From the NCBI RefSeq assembly GCF_014284255.1, contig NZ_JACOFV010000003.1, positions 186,001-250,000 on the forward strand: a stretch of 64,000 nt of DNA, given 5' to 3'. The notes under the pieces were generated by a model that did not search any database, was not told where the DNA came from, and was given only the letters and a program-made list of their open reading frames with translations. Positions 42,024-51,615 of the stretch are shown here, one piece after another (within the stretch, counting starts at the first letter, position 1; each line of letters starts with the position of its first letter). The position numbers and the translations under genes are program-made. This DNA is from Cognatundibacterium jejuense. Lineage in GTDB: Bacteria; Pseudomonadota; Gammaproteobacteria; Burkholderiales; Burkholderiaceae_D.

Positions 42024-43676
42024 ATGAATACCATGGCTATCTTGCTTTCAGCATTTGTGATCGCCGTTATCGGCTTAATGTTTTTTATCTGGACCCAAAG
42101 ACGAGAACTCATCAGCACGAATCGTGAAGCAGCAGAGTCTATCTTTGGTGCCGGAGAAATCGGCGCAATCGAAGATCCTGCGTCTACCCGGACTTCGCGA
42201 GCAGCAATGCAAGAGGAAAGACAGTCTGATGGGATCGTTTCGAAAGTCGATCCAAAAGAGATAGAAGAACGCATTGATGCTGATCGCTCAAGTGCGTCAG
42301 TCGCATTGCTGATGATGAGTTTCGCAGCGGCCTGGTTGCTGGCAGGCTCTTTTTTTGGATTAATCAGCTCAATAAAATTGAATGCCCCGGATTGGCTGAG
42401 TGGTGCGCTTTGGTTGACGTTTGGCGTTACCCGCACATTGCACCTCAACATTGTGGCTTACGGATGGGCGCCTATGGCTTGCCTCGGTTGTACTATCTGG
42501 ATGTTGCCGCGTTTGCTGAAGACCACATTGATAGGCTCGGGTTATGCAATGCTTGGCGCGTGTGTATGGAATCTTTCTTTGTTGCTTGGTTTGATAGGCA
42601 TCGCAAATGGATATAACACGGGATTAGAGTGGTTAGAAATACCAACACCGATCGCATTAGGTATCGTTGTTGGCGGCGCATTAATTGCAATGCCACTCGT
42701 GTTTACGCTAGCGAACCGTAAGGCGACCCATTTGTATGTCTCTGTGTGGTACATCAGCGCAGCGTTGTTCTGGTTTCCAGTTCTGTTATTGGCCGCTAAG
42801 TTACCCATTCATTTTGGAATAGAACAGGCGACGATGAACTGGTGGTTCGGCCACAATGTGCTGGGGCTTTTTTATACGCCATTGTCTTTGGCATGCATTT
42901 ATTATTTGCTGCCAAAAATTATCGGGCGTCCGGTCGAGAATTACAATCTTTCTTTGGTCGGTTTCTGGACACTTGCTTTTTTTTATGGACAGGTTGGTGG
43001 GCATCATCTGATCGGCAGTCCGGTTCCTGGCTGGCTGATTAATTTGTCGATCGTCCAAAGTGTGATGATGATCGTTCCGGTTGCTGCCTTTACGATTAAT
43101 CAGCATTTGACAATGAGGGGACATTTTCGCCTTTTGGTCCATTCACCAACGCTACGCTTTATCGTGTTCGGCGGCATGATGTATACGCTCAGTTCTGTCC
43201 ATGGTTCGATGGAGGCGCTACGCTCGATTAATACCATCACGCATTTCACACACTTTACCGTTGCCCATGCCCATCTGGGATTGTACGGTTTCGTGACGAT
43301 GGTAATGTTTGGGGCGTTTTATTTCATCATGCCGCGTATACGTGGTTACGAATGGCCTTTTCCTAAATTGATTGCGCTGCATTTTTGGTTGGTTGTGTTA
43401 GGTTTTGCTTTGTATTTCATCGCCTTATCGTGGGCTGGATTTTTACAAGGCATGATGATGCTGGATGCAAGCCGTCCATTTATTGATTCAGTCGTTGTTA
43501 CGCAGGTCGGATTGATAGGTCGCTCTATCGGCGGTGCTGTCATGACGCTGGGTCACATTGTATTTGTTGGTCACTTCTTGCTCATGCTTCTGCACCGTGG
43601 ACCGCAGCGCGATCAGGCTGCTCTGCTTTGGAGAGATTACATGCCAACTCACGCCGTAGTAACGACCTCGAATTAA
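42024..43676 (+). CDS. cbb3-like cytochrome c oxidase subunit I with N-terminal extension
   Basis: The 550-residue protein starts at the ATG at 42024, with AAGGGG seven bases before. Residues 1-110 form one membrane helix (MAILLSAFVIAVIGLMFFIW) and a polar linker that is absent from typical CcoN and faintly recalls the small assembly protein CcoS. The rest is the haem-copper core with about 12 helices. Ligand histidines are in RTLHLNIVAYGW (haem b), WFGHNVLGLFY and GGHHLIGSPVPGW (CuB region), and THFTVAHAHLGLYG (haems). It should reduce oxygen using electrons from c-type cytochromes. First gene of a five-gene operon. Confidence 0.85.
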   Translation: MNTMAILLSAFVIAVIGLMFFIWTQRRELISTNREAAESIFGAGEIGAIEDPASTRTSRAAMQEERQSDGIVSKVDPKEIEERIDADRSSASVALLMMSFAAAWLLAGSFFGLISSIKLNAPDWLSGALWLTFGVTRTLHLNIVAYGWAPMACLGCTIWMLPRLLKTTLIGSGYAMLGACVWNLSLLLGLIGIANGYNTGLEWLEIPTPIALGIVVGGALIAMPLVFTLANRKATHLYVSVWYISAALFWFPVLLLAAKLPIHFGIEQATMNWWFGHNVLGLFYTPLSLACIYYLLPKIIGRPVENYNLSLVGFWTLAFFYGQVGGHHLIGSPVPGWLINLSIVQSVMMIVPVAAFTINQHLTMRGHFRLLVHSPTLRFIVFGGMMYTLSSVHGSMEALRSINTITHFTHFTVAHAHLGLYGFVTMVMFGAFYFIMPRIRGYEWPFPKLIALHFWLVVLGFALYFIALSWAGFLQGMMMLDASRPFIDSVVVTQVGLIGRSIGGAVMTLGHIVFVGHFLLMLLHRGPQRDQAALLWRDYMPTHAVVTTSN

Positions 43677-43688
43677 GAAGATAACGAT

Positions 43689-44312
43689 ATGAATAATGAA
43701 ATCAAACTTCTTTTCGGCAGCTCGTTTATGTTGAGCATCGCCGTCTCCGCCTTGGTTGTATTGCCATTCACTGAATTTAGCAAAATCGAGGCACCAAAGG
43801 GATTGCGTCAGTACACCCAACAGGAATTGCGTGGACGTCAGGTATATATAGAAAATGAATGTATGGCCTGTCATTCGCAACAACCGCGTAGTCGTAGCCA
43901 GGCACCGGATTTCGAACGGGGTTGGGGGCGAGCACCTGTCGCCGCTGACTATTACTACGATAAGCCTGTGCTGTTGGGAACGATGCGTACCGGTCCGGAT
44001 TTGTTTAATATTGCGGCCCGTCAACCAAGCCAGGATTGGCAACTTGGTCATTTGTATCAACCGCGCGCATATGCAGCGGAAAGTATCATGCCTAATTTTC
44101 AGCATTTATTTGTGCTGAAGGAACATGCTGAGACGCACGATAAAATAGTCAATTTACCGCCAGCCTATGCGCCACGACAAGGCGTCGTAGTAGCTGGTCA
44201 GCAAGCATTGGATTTAGTCGCCTATCTGATGGCACTTGACCATACGTATCCGGTTGATGATGCGCCAACAATTGGTCAAATACCAGCCAGTTTGCCGTCG
44301 GCGTCAAAATAG
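43689..44312 (+). CDS. mono-haem cytochrome c subunit, CcoO-like
   Basis: The 207-residue product has an N-terminal membrane anchor (SSFMLSIAVSALVVLPFTEF) and one haem c site CMACHSQQPR at about 59-68, preceded by GRQVYIENE as in CcoO. The axial methionine is probably in SIMPNFQHLF. The order VPxxDYYYDKPVLLGTMRTGPDLFN also matches CcoO. Twelve bases separate it from the subunit I stop. It would carry electrons to subunit I. Confidence 0.88.
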   Translation: MNNEIKLLFGSSFMLSIAVSALVVLPFTEFSKIEAPKGLRQYTQQELRGRQVYIENECMACHSQQPRSRSQAPDFERGWGRAPVAADYYYDKPVLLGTMRTGPDLFNIAARQPSQDWQLGHLYQPRAYAAESIMPNFQHLFVLKEHAETHDKIVNLPPAYAPRQGVVVAGQQALDLVAYLMALDHTYPVDDAPTIGQIPASLPSASK

Positions 44313-44361
44313 AGATTCCGGTATTTCGATCTTCGTATCCTCATAATTACTGATAACGACC

Positions 44362-44949
44362 ATGACCTCTATAAAACCGGATGCTGCTCAGCAACGTGAA
44401 AATGCTGATCCTGATGAACAAGTTAAACCAGTTCCTTTTGTACTGCTGTTTTTGATTGCGGGTTTATTTACCTGGGCAATCGTTTATCTTGCAACGAGCG
44501 ACCTGAGCGGCAATCAGAATTGGGGAGATTCTCGCACTGCAGCTGATTTTGCAGCGCCAGTTGCGACGACGAAGGTTGATGGTGCGGCTTTATTTAGCGC
44601 GAACTGTGTCGCCTGTCACCAGGCGAATGGGAATGGTATCGCGGGTGTATTTCCTCCCTTGGCTGAATCTGATTGGATCGTTGCAAAAGAAGACGCGGCG
44701 ATCCAAATTCTGATCCATGGAATTGATGGCAAGCTGACAGTGAAGGGCGTTGAATATCATGGTCAGATGCCCCATTTCGGCGCCAAATTCAATGACGATG
44801 AAATCGCGGCGGTGTTGACGTATGTGCGATCAAATTTTGGCAATCATGCGCCTGCTGTCAATGCTGCCAGTGTGAAGGCAGGGCGCGAGCATAGTGCCGG
44901 CCGCGACAAAGCCTGGGCTGGCGATATTGACCTTGCAGCGTTTAAATAG
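44362..44949 (+). CDS. membrane-anchored mono-haem cytochrome c
   Basis: The 195-residue product has one N-terminal membrane helix (FVLLFLIAGLFTWAIVYLAT) and a haem site CVACHQANGNG (about 78-88) with GQMPHFGAKF providing the methionine ligand. In a standard cbb3 oxidase CcoP carries two haems; here only one is present, so this looks like a reduced CcoP or a dedicated donor. It follows the CcoO-like gene by 49 bases in the operon. Confidence 0.85.
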   Translation: MTSIKPDAAQQRENADPDEQVKPVPFVLLFLIAGLFTWAIVYLATSDLSGNQNWGDSRTAADFAAPVATTKVDGAALFSANCVACHQANGNGIAGVFPPLAESDWIVAKEDAAIQILIHGIDGKLTVKGVEYHGQMPHFGAKFNDDEIAAVLTYVRSNFGNHAPAVNAASVKAGREHSAGRDKAWAGDIDLAAFK

Positions 44950-44970
44950 CGCCTGACCGAATTACATCCT

Positions 44971-45594
44971 ATGTTACGCACGGTCTTGATTTGCGGTTCA
45001 ATTTTACTGTTCGCTGTCATTGTCGCCGCACATCTGACCTTAAATTTCTCCGCATGGACTTCAGAGGACGTGCGTCGTCAACGTATTGCGACGACTCCAC
45101 TTGAACTGCCAGAATTTGATTTGTTTGATGCTCAGGGTGAGCAATATCGATTTAAAAAAAATATTCAGCAAAGCGGTAAGTATGTTTTGCTCGGCTTTAT
45201 TTACACCCGTTGCGCGACTGTCTGTACTCAGCTTGGCAATGAATTTCAGCAGCTACAGCGCGAGATTATTTTACGCAACTTGGGTGATCGGGTGAGCTTG
45301 TTGAGTATTAGTTTTGACCCGACCAACGATACCCCCTTGGCGCTGCAGAATTATGCAAAGCGGATGAATGCTGATTCTAAGATATGGCGTTTCGCATCGG
45401 TTAAAGATCAGCGTGAGTTGCAGACATTGTTAAAGAGCGTAGGCATCGTCGTGATACCAGATGGCTTTGGTGGTTGGACGCATAATGCAGCGATTCAGGT
45501 TGTGCGCTCAGACGGAAACTTGATACGCATCTTTGATGTGACTGATATTGGGCATGCTTTGGCGCTGATCGCTGACAGTTCACTGCAGCCATGA
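44971..45594 (+). CDS. SCO1/SenC family copper chaperone
   Basis: The 207-residue protein has an N-terminal signal anchor (ICGSILLFAVIVAAHLTLNF) and a thioredoxin fold. The copper-binding motif is TRCATVCTQ (CxxxC), and the distal His is in GGWTHNAAIQVV. The family delivers copper to the CuA or CuB site of oxidases; there is no CuA subunit here, so CuB loading is more likely. Its stop overlaps the next gene by ATGA. Confidence 0.88.
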   Translation: MLRTVLICGSILLFAVIVAAHLTLNFSAWTSEDVRRQRIATTPLELPEFDLFDAQGEQYRFKKNIQQSGKYVLLGFIYTRCATVCTQLGNEFQQLQREIILRNLGDRVSLLSISFDPTNDTPLALQNYAKRMNADSKIWRFASVKDQRELQTLLKSVGIVVIPDGFGGWTHNAAIQVVRSDGNLIRIFDVTDIGHALALIADSSLQP

Positions 45595-46268
45595 TGCACC
45601 TTTTGACAAATAACGCCAGGTTATCAATGCTTTATTCTTCTATCGCAGCATTGCGTGCGTCAGTGACGGTTACGACTATCCGGCGTTATCGGCTGGCATT
45701 ATTGTGGGCTATCTATTTTGGTGTTCTTTTTGGTTCGCGCCACTTCATCGAGCTCAAGATGGTGCGTCACATGGTATGGCAATTCCCTGCATTAATGATC
45801 GGTGGTTTCAGGTTAGGAAAATATCTCCCCGCTTGCTGGCGTCTTAACTTTGAGCGCTATGATCAACTTGGTCTCAGTGGTATGGTTTTATTTATGGCGA
45901 CGACTTCGATCTGGATGATTCCACTTGTAATTGATCTGGCAGTTCAAATTCCATTTATTGACGCGATAAAATTTATTTCGCTGTGGCTGACAGGACTTGT
46001 ATTGTCGCAATCATGGCAACGTGCAGGAGACGCAGTTCAGGCTTTCTTTCTGATAAGCTGGGCGATGATGGTAGTCACCATTGGCATGCTGTATCAGGAG
46101 ACGGACATTCGTTTGTGTAGTAGTTACCTGACGAACGAACAGGCCGATACAGGAACCGGCTTGATTATTATAGCGTCCATGTTGGTCGTTATATGGTTCT
46201 TCAGATTATTTCACCGATTACATCAACAGGAGAGATCTGCAGTGGTAGCAAAAGAAGGCCGGGGTTGA
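45591..46268 (+). CDS. multi-pass membrane protein of the oxidase operon
   Basis: The ATG at 45591 overlaps the SCO stop as ATGA. The 225-residue product has about five or six hydrophobic segments (LALLWAIYFGVLFGSRHFIE, HMVWQFPALMIGGFRLGKYL, MVLFMATTSIWMIPLVIDLA, FFLISWAMMVVTIGMLY and IIASMLVVIWFFRLFHRLH). Three histidines near helices could bind metal or haem, unproven. Such a transmembrane gene often ends these oxidase clusters and is assumed to help assembly. Function inferred from context alone. Confidence 0.6.
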   Translation: MMHLLTNNARLSMLYSSIAALRASVTVTTIRRYRLALLWAIYFGVLFGSRHFIELKMVRHMVWQFPALMIGGFRLGKYLPACWRLNFERYDQLGLSGMVLFMATTSIWMIPLVIDLAVQIPFIDAIKFISLWLTGLVLSQSWQRAGDAVQAFFLISWAMMVVTIGMLYQETDIRLCSSYLTNEQADTGTGLIIIASMLVVIWFFRLFHRLHQQERSAVVAKEGRG

Positions 46269-46320
46269 CCTTTTATTTTGACGCGGGCACTTGATCCTGA
46301 GAGGCTGGTTTTCGAAATAA

Positions 46321-47847
46321 CTATTTTGGTGCTGCACCTAAACTTCCAGTGGAAAGCGCCAACGTTGCCGCAGTTGCCAGCGTCTTGTTATAACTATCGG
46401 ATAAAGTATTTTTAGCCTGTAACAACTGTGTTTCTGCGAGTGTCAGTTCGGTGATAGAGCCAACCCCACTGCGATAGGCTGCCAAAGCAGCCTCAAAGGT
46501 CGTCTGCGTTGCATCCAGTAAGGCTTGCGCTGCAATATAAGAGGTCATGCTCGTGTGCAATGCGTTGCGATTGACGATGATCTGGCGTACCGCGTCTTCG
46601 CGTACTTTGGTCAGACGCAGGTCGGCATTTTCTGCCTCAATGCGGGCTTTGGCTAATGTCGTATTGCGCATCCCACCATCGTACAAAGGCATACTAACGC
46701 CAACGAACACCGTACCGCTACGGCGCGACCCCGATAGATCAACGGTAGGCGCTTGGGCACCGAGGCCAGGCAACGCGGTGACACTAACACCACCCGAGCT
46801 TTGCGCCAGTGAGGCGGCAACGAATACCTTGGGTTTAAATTCTGCTTCCTGAGACCGGATATTCGCCTGACTTGCCTGTTGCGCCGCATACGCACTCAGA
46901 ACGTCAGGACGACGCGCGAGTGCATCAGTTAATACTTTTTCTACCGGCGTTAGCATCGCTGGTGATAACTCTCGCCCAGAAACGTCCGCGATGTTGAGCT
47001 TCGTTAACGGTGAGATTCCCATTGCAGAAAGTAGCGTCACATAAGCATCTTCTAAGGCACCGTCGGCCTGCACCTTGATCAGATTCGCCTGGGCACTGGC
47101 TTGCCGTGCCTGTGCCACTTCGATGACGGTACCGATGCCATGCTTATAGCGATCCTCCGCCGCTGCTTGAATGGCCTTGATATTTTCTAGTGATTTGGCG
47201 GCAGTTTTGACGTGTTCGCTGGCGCTGGCATGCGCATAAAACGCCATCGTGACGGCGTAGATGAGTTGTTGGTGTGCGGCAGTAAAAGCGATGTTAGAAA
47301 TGATGGATGCTTGTCTGGTCGTTTCTACGATCGCGTCACGTTTGCCAAAGTCGAATAGCAACCATTCCAGCGACAGCGCAGCCACAGCGCCGGAAACAGT
47401 ATCATTGCTATTGAGATCAAACCCGTAGGCAGTTTTTGTGCTGCTACTTGAACGATACGCGCCGACAGCCAGTCCATTGATTTTGGGCAGATACGTGCTG
47501 CGTGCCAGATCAACCGCCAACGCGGCCTGCCGTGCATCATTCCAGGCAAAGCGTGTTAATGGATTATTGGATTCAGCGAGATCCACTAAATCTGCTAAGG
47601 AATAGGATTTGTCGTGATCGACTTCTGCCGCCAGTGGCAACACACCCAGTGCTTTATTCGGTGGTAGCGTGTAGTCGAGCGATCGCACTGGCAGATCGCT
47701 TGTAGAGGCGAATTGTCCATCGTTATTACCACCAGAGCTCCACGGACGATCTGGTCGTTCCGGCGCCAGATCATTTCCAGATGCACCATAGCTGCTCAGA
47801 CAAAACGACGCTAACGCGAGGCCGATTGCTACATTACGCTGACGCAT
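46321..47847 (-). CDS. mdtP: outer membrane efflux channel, TolC/MdtP family
   Basis: The 508-residue protein has a signal sequence (NVAIGLALASFCLSSYGASG) and the two TolC repeats: NPLTRFAWNDARQAALAVDL and, near the end, AALAAYRSGVGSITELTLAE followed by an Ala-rich coil. The coiled-coil regions are Ala/Gln-rich. It forms the outer membrane channel for the mdtNO pump. The first 14 bases overlap the end of mdtO, and the order ytcA-mdtN-mdtO-mdtP matches the enterobacterial operon, which is the basis of the symbol. Confidence 0.82.
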   Translation of the reverse strand: MRQRNVAIGLALASFCLSSYGASGNDLAPERPDRPWSSGGNNDGQFASTSDLPVRSLDYTLPPNKALGVLPLAAEVDHDKSYSLADLVDLAESNNPLTRFAWNDARQAALAVDLARSTYLPKINGLAVGAYRSSSSTKTAYGFDLNSNDTVSGAVAALSLEWLLFDFGKRDAIVETTRQASIISNIAFTAAHQQLIYAVTMAFYAHASASEHVKTAAKSLENIKAIQAAAEDRYKHGIGTVIEVAQARQASAQANLIKVQADGALEDAYVTLLSAMGISPLTKLNIADVSGRELSPAMLTPVEKVLTDALARRPDVLSAYAAQQASQANIRSQEAEFKPKVFVAASLAQSSGGVSVTALPGLGAQAPTVDLSGSRRSGTVFVGVSMPLYDGGMRNTTLAKARIEAENADLRLTKVREDAVRQIIVNRNALHTSMTSYIAAQALLDATQTTFEAALAAYRSGVGSITELTLAETQLLQAKNTLSDSYNKTLATAATLALSTGSLGAAPK

Positions 47848-49804
47848 ATTCTTTCATCCTATTATCTTGTGCAAATCGTTGCGCATTGCTGATTTCGAGA
47901 TCACGCATATGTATTTCAAGCAGATCATGAGTCGTCAATGCAGAGGCATTGATGACATGTCTTATGTTTTCATTTGGATTGGGGCTTGCTATTGCTGTAC
48001 TCATCTCAGACAGACGCTGCAATCGCGATCTGATATCGGAGGGCATGCCAGCATTTCGCTTTATGCTGATGAGCAAACAGCCCATCAGCAAGGCAATTTG
48101 ATGCGCGGTTTGTTGCCTTGCATCGATCCAATCGGATGCGGGTCGTATCGATTCAGGTTCAAATCGTAACACTTCCAGATCGCGTTCTATATTGCTCAAC
48201 GCGGCTCTTGCTGCACTCATTTTCTGATCTATCGCAGTACTTGTATTGTCGAACCGTAGCTCACCCATTTGCTTGATGATGGCATCGAGTGCAGCATCGA
48301 CGCGGGCCGCGATGGTGGTTGGCCATATGTAGGTATACACCAGATGTACCACCAGATTTCCAAATAAAATGCCGATCACGCGATCACGTATGCTCACCAT
48401 GTTGAATGAAGGTGAATCACCTTGTATCACGCACATAAAAAAGGCAAAAGCAATCTGCAAACCGGCATACGATATTTTTGTATGTCCTCCAGCGACCCAG
48501 GCTGACAACAGTGCGCCCAAAAATACGACCACTAATTGACTACTAATTGCATTGATGTCTGGCATGATAAATAAAATTGCAGAAAAACCCGCAATCGCAC
48601 CGACCAAACAACCCAAAACCCTAAGCCGCAATTTTTCTAAGGTTTCGCCAGTGGTGCCTAGTGCCACCACGTAGCAGGTGATCAGACAAGTATGAATTCC
48701 AGGCCAACTCAAAGCTGAATAAATCAGATAGCAAGCCATGGCAGCGCCAGTGGTTTTGAGTGCATAACGAACATGTTCCGCATTGCTAAATGCATCGGTA
48801 ACAAAGAAACCCGACTTAACGGGAGCCGCGTGGGTTTCTGATTTTTCTAATGTGAGGTGAGCATGGTCAGAGCTAGTCAGATGGTTTAATGCAGCGCTCA
48901 GCTCTTTGATAATATCCTGTCCACAAGGCGACAGTGGCGTTTTAGCTGGTCTGATATCAGCATGAAATTCGTCAGGAAATTCTCCTGCATTAATCGTTGA
49001 AGCAACGGCATTCAGTGCTTGCGAAAAATATTCTTTCATCGAGTCAGGCAACAGATCAGGATTATTTTTTCTGATCAAATCAACGATCAATAGTAGTGGC
49101 GTTATTGATACTGTGAGGTGATTGAGTCGGGCGATGTCTTCAGCAGGGGAGGTTTTTTCAAGACTGGCAAATTTCAGATATTTGCTGACGCCTTCCGTTC
49201 CTTCGCGGACAATTTGCTCGAATTCGTGTGCCTTGTCGTGACCAGAGCGCAGTACCGCTGCCGCTAACATCAAACGTTGGGCGAGTGCTTTTTCTGCCAA
49301 ACGGCGTGGCGCGGGACCGATGAGTAAATTGACGATAATACAGATGACTGCCGGAATACCTGCAATCAACCATGCGTACAATAAAGCACGCGTCGCCAGC
49401 TCACCAATTTGTACATGGCCAATCAAATCCAGCGAATACACAATGACCAATGCCAGAGTGGCACCAACGGGGCGTAACTTGCTGGCTGAGGTGGCGAACA
49501 ACATGAAGAAAGAAATGAGCGCCATACTAGCGACGCGTAATATGGGTTCATCAATGACCACCATGGTGATCAGAAACACGATACCTATCACAAGTGAAAT
49601 CAGTACGAGTATGGCGATACTTTGTATGATGCTGCCAACCCGATCAGGTTTAAGTAAAAAGAACACCAGATAAACCGTCAGCGCAGCTTCGGGTGTTTGA
49701 TAATACTCGACGGCAAACGTTGTGAACACACAAATGAGCGCTGCCCTGATGGCGAATTCCAGCCTGCCGGGAAAAGGTCTGAGCAGGTGGTGTAAATTCA
49801 GCAT
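47834..49804 (-). CDS. mdtO: FUSC-family inner membrane protein, MdtO-like
   Basis: The 656-residue protein shows the double FUSC/ArAE plan: six membrane helices in the N half (EFAIRAALICVFTTFAVEYY, YLVFFLLKPDRVGSIIQSIA) and six in the second (YLIYSALSWPGIHTCLITCY, LLSAWVAGGHTKISYAGLQI) with a cytoplasmic helical part after each. E. coli MdtO is similar in length (about 680 residues). Relatives such as AaeB export aromatic acids; the substrate here is unknown. It works with MdtN and MdtP. Confidence 0.82.
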   Translation of the reverse strand: MLNLHHLLRPFPGRLEFAIRAALICVFTTFAVEYYQTPEAALTVYLVFFLLKPDRVGSIIQSIAILVLISLVIGIVFLITMVVIDEPILRVASMALISFFMLFATSASKLRPVGATLALVIVYSLDLIGHVQIGELATRALLYAWLIAGIPAVICIIVNLLIGPAPRRLAEKALAQRLMLAAAVLRSGHDKAHEFEQIVREGTEGVSKYLKFASLEKTSPAEDIARLNHLTVSITPLLLIVDLIRKNNPDLLPDSMKEYFSQALNAVASTINAGEFPDEFHADIRPAKTPLSPCGQDIIKELSAALNHLTSSDHAHLTLEKSETHAAPVKSGFFVTDAFSNAEHVRYALKTTGAAMACYLIYSALSWPGIHTCLITCYVVALGTTGETLEKLRLRVLGCLVGAIAGFSAILFIMPDINAISSQLVVVFLGALLSAWVAGGHTKISYAGLQIAFAFFMCVIQGDSPSFNMVSIRDRVIGILFGNLVVHLVYTYIWPTTIAARVDAALDAIIKQMGELRFDNTSTAIDQKMSAARAALSNIERDLEVLRFEPESIRPASDWIDARQQTAHQIALLMGCLLISIKRNAGMPSDIRSRLQRLSEMSTAIASPNPNENIRHVINASALTTHDLLEIHMRDLEISNAQRFAQDNRMKEYASA

Positions 49805-49853
49805 AGTTCAGCGCTCAGATTGAAGAACCGTATGAGAAATAGTGAGCCCATGC

Positions 49854-50900
49854 TCATTTGCAAGCTGCACCGCGCTTCACTTCAGCAATGGCACTAGCGC
49901 CGAGACGTGTGACTTGTGCAGGGGGATTTTCTAATTTGATCCGTACCGGAAAGCGTTGAGCGACCCTCACCCAATTCAATGAACGTTCGACGTAAGGGAC
50001 TGAGCGCGGCAAGACGATATGACCGGTATCCATGACGCCCCAACCTATACCCTGAACTACGCCTTTGATTGGTAGTTCGCGATCTATCATGGAATACACA
50101 GTGACACAATTTCCGGGGGCGATATGTTGCAGGTCAATTTCTCTGAAGTTCGCAATCGCAAACCATTCTTCTGTATTAATCAGCGTGAACAAACTTTGTA
50201 AAGGAGCCAGCATCTCGCCAGGTGATGCACTTAAACCGACAACTCTACCAGCAGTTTTGGCGCGGACTGTGGTGTCTTCCAACGCCCGTTGCGCAATCGC
50301 TAATGCGGCCTCACGTGCATGCACGGCAGCTTCGGCACTGGCGGTGGTGTCGATCGCTTGGGCGGCGGCAGATTCTTGTTCTTTGGCTTGTTGCAACGAA
50401 GTTTCTGCGTCGCGCTCGGCAACCTGTGCCTGATCCAATTGCTGTTGCGGCACATAACCTTTTGCTGCCAGTGGACGCAATCGTTCGACAGTGCGGTTAG
50501 CTAAAGCCAGATTGGTGTTGCTACGATGGGTTTGTTTTGCCGCCACTTTGGCACTGGATTGCTGGACTGCCAGTGCGCGTTTTTTGGTTTCTAAAGTGGC
50601 TTGAGCCAACTCCAGATCCGCTTGCGCTTGCGCCACTGCCAGACGATACGGAACCGGGTCGATCTGGTACAAAATATCACCCGGATGGACTGCTTGATTC
50701 TCGGTCACAGACAGAGAAGCGAGGCGGCCACCGACGGGGGCGGCAACATGTGTGACATCCGCGTCAATTGAAGCATCGTCGGTAGAGGGGGACTGTGACC
50801 GTTGGTGCCAGACATACATGGCTAACATGATAGCGATGGCGATGATGGTCAATGAAATCAGTTTGCCAGTCAGGCCTTTTTTGGGGGAGTTTGTTTTCAT
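49854..50900 (-). CDS. mdtN: HlyD-family membrane fusion protein, MdtN-like
   Basis: The ATG at 50898-50900 forms an ATGA overlap with ytcA and gives 348 residues, as in MdtN; the longer frame is not used. A membrane anchor (ISLTIIAIAIMLAMYVWHQR) is followed by the barrel-sandwich strand VAAPVGGRLASLSVTENQAV, an Ala/Gln-rich coiled hairpin (QADLELAQATLETKKRALAV to EAAVHAREAALAIAQRAL), the second half DTTVRAKTAGRVVGLSASPG and the closing beta domain. It bridges MdtO and MdtP across the periplasm. Confidence 0.85.
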   Translation of the reverse strand: MKTNSPKKGLTGKLISLTIIAIAIMLAMYVWHQRSQSPSTDDASIDADVTHVAAPVGGRLASLSVTENQAVHPGDILYQIDPVPYRLAVAQAQADLELAQATLETKKRALAVQQSSAKVAAKQTHRSNTNLALANRTVERLRPLAAKGYVPQQQLDQAQVAERDAETSLQQAKEQESAAAQAIDTTASAEAAVHAREAALAIAQRALEDTTVRAKTAGRVVGLSASPGEMLAPLQSLFTLINTEEWFAIANFREIDLQHIAPGNCVTVYSMIDRELPIKGVVQGIGWGVMDTGHIVLPRSVPYVERSLNWVRVAQRFPVRIKLENPPAQVTRLGASAIAEVKRGAACK

Positions 50901-51187
50901 TGTCCGAACCATGTTATCCAAATGAGTAAGGCGCCAATCAATCCGATTGCGGAGCAAACGAAAAGTTGAAATGGCAATATGGTCGAGAGTTTTAAAGCGA
51001 TCATCGCAATTCTGGCGACGATTGCGATCACTATCCCTATGATGGCACATACCAACCACGCAGGAAAGAAGGTGCCAAATAAGGTGAAAGAAGGGGAGGC
51101 GGGATGCGCACATGCGCTTAGGCTCAACGCCAGCAGAGGGCTCACTAATCCACCCGGGTAGCCTCTCAATTTTGTCACATTTTGCAT
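50897..51187 (-). CDS. ytcA: YtcA-family lipoprotein-like membrane protein
   Basis: The 96-residue product has a lipoprotein signal (LLALSLSACAHPASP, lipobox at SAC) and two membrane helices (LVCAIIGIVIAIVARIAMIA and LFVCSAIGLIGALLIWITWF). FGTFFPAWLVCAIIG resembles E. coli YtcA (from memory), which is encoded beside mdtNOP. The first gene of the efflux operon, it overlaps mdtN by ATGA. The family has no known function. Confidence 0.78.
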   Translation of the reverse strand: MQNVTKLRGYPGGLVSPLLALSLSACAHPASPSFTLFGTFFPAWLVCAIIGIVIAIVARIAMIALKLSTILPFQLFVCSAIGLIGALLIWITWFGQ

Positions 51188-51348
51188 TTCAAAAATTTTC
51201 TATGTAAAGATGAGGCTTGGGCTACTACTGAGAGTTTTTTACCTTTGTCAGCGGCGCGATTTTATTCTATCGATAACACTTGTGTCAAAGGCAATTTTTC
51301 CACCATGCTTCATTTTTTTATGGAATGCAATGCACCTGGGATATGAAC

Positions 51349-51615
51349 TTATTCAATTTGACGAGGCGCGGTGAGTTTTTCTAAATCGCTGAGCCAGAGG
51401 ATGGCTTGTTCGCGGTCTGAGCCGCACATCTCCTCGGATGCTTGCAGTCCAGCGCAAAACGCCGGACGTTCTGTCTTTCCAAATATCATGCAGCGATTAT
51501 CTTCGCTCAGTTGTATGCAGCGTACGCCGGCCGGCTTGCCGTCTGGCATGCCGGGAATGGGGCTTGTTATGGAGGGAGCGATGCAACATGCACCGCAATG
51601 GTCACGACATTTCAT
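51349..51615 (-). CDS. YkgJ-family cysteine cluster protein
   Basis: The 88-residue protein carries the YkgJ set of cysteines: [12 protein letters not shown] at the start, VRCIQL, NRCMIF, AFCAGL and MCGSDR further on, eight in all. The family binds zinc or iron-sulfur and has no proven role. It has no signal peptide. It lies at the left edge of an AT-rich island and is the last core-like gene before it. Confidence 0.85.
   Translation of the reverse strand: MKCRDHCGACCIAPSITSPIPGMPDGKPAGVRCIQLSEDNRCMIFGKTERPAFCAGLQASEEMCGSDREQAILWLSDLEKLTAPRQIE

Noticed and set aside
43488..44105. 205-codon leftward open frame opposite the oxidase genes
   Set aside because: Lies antisense to the CcoO-like gene, whose haem motif and operon position are clear; the reverse frame has no known domain.
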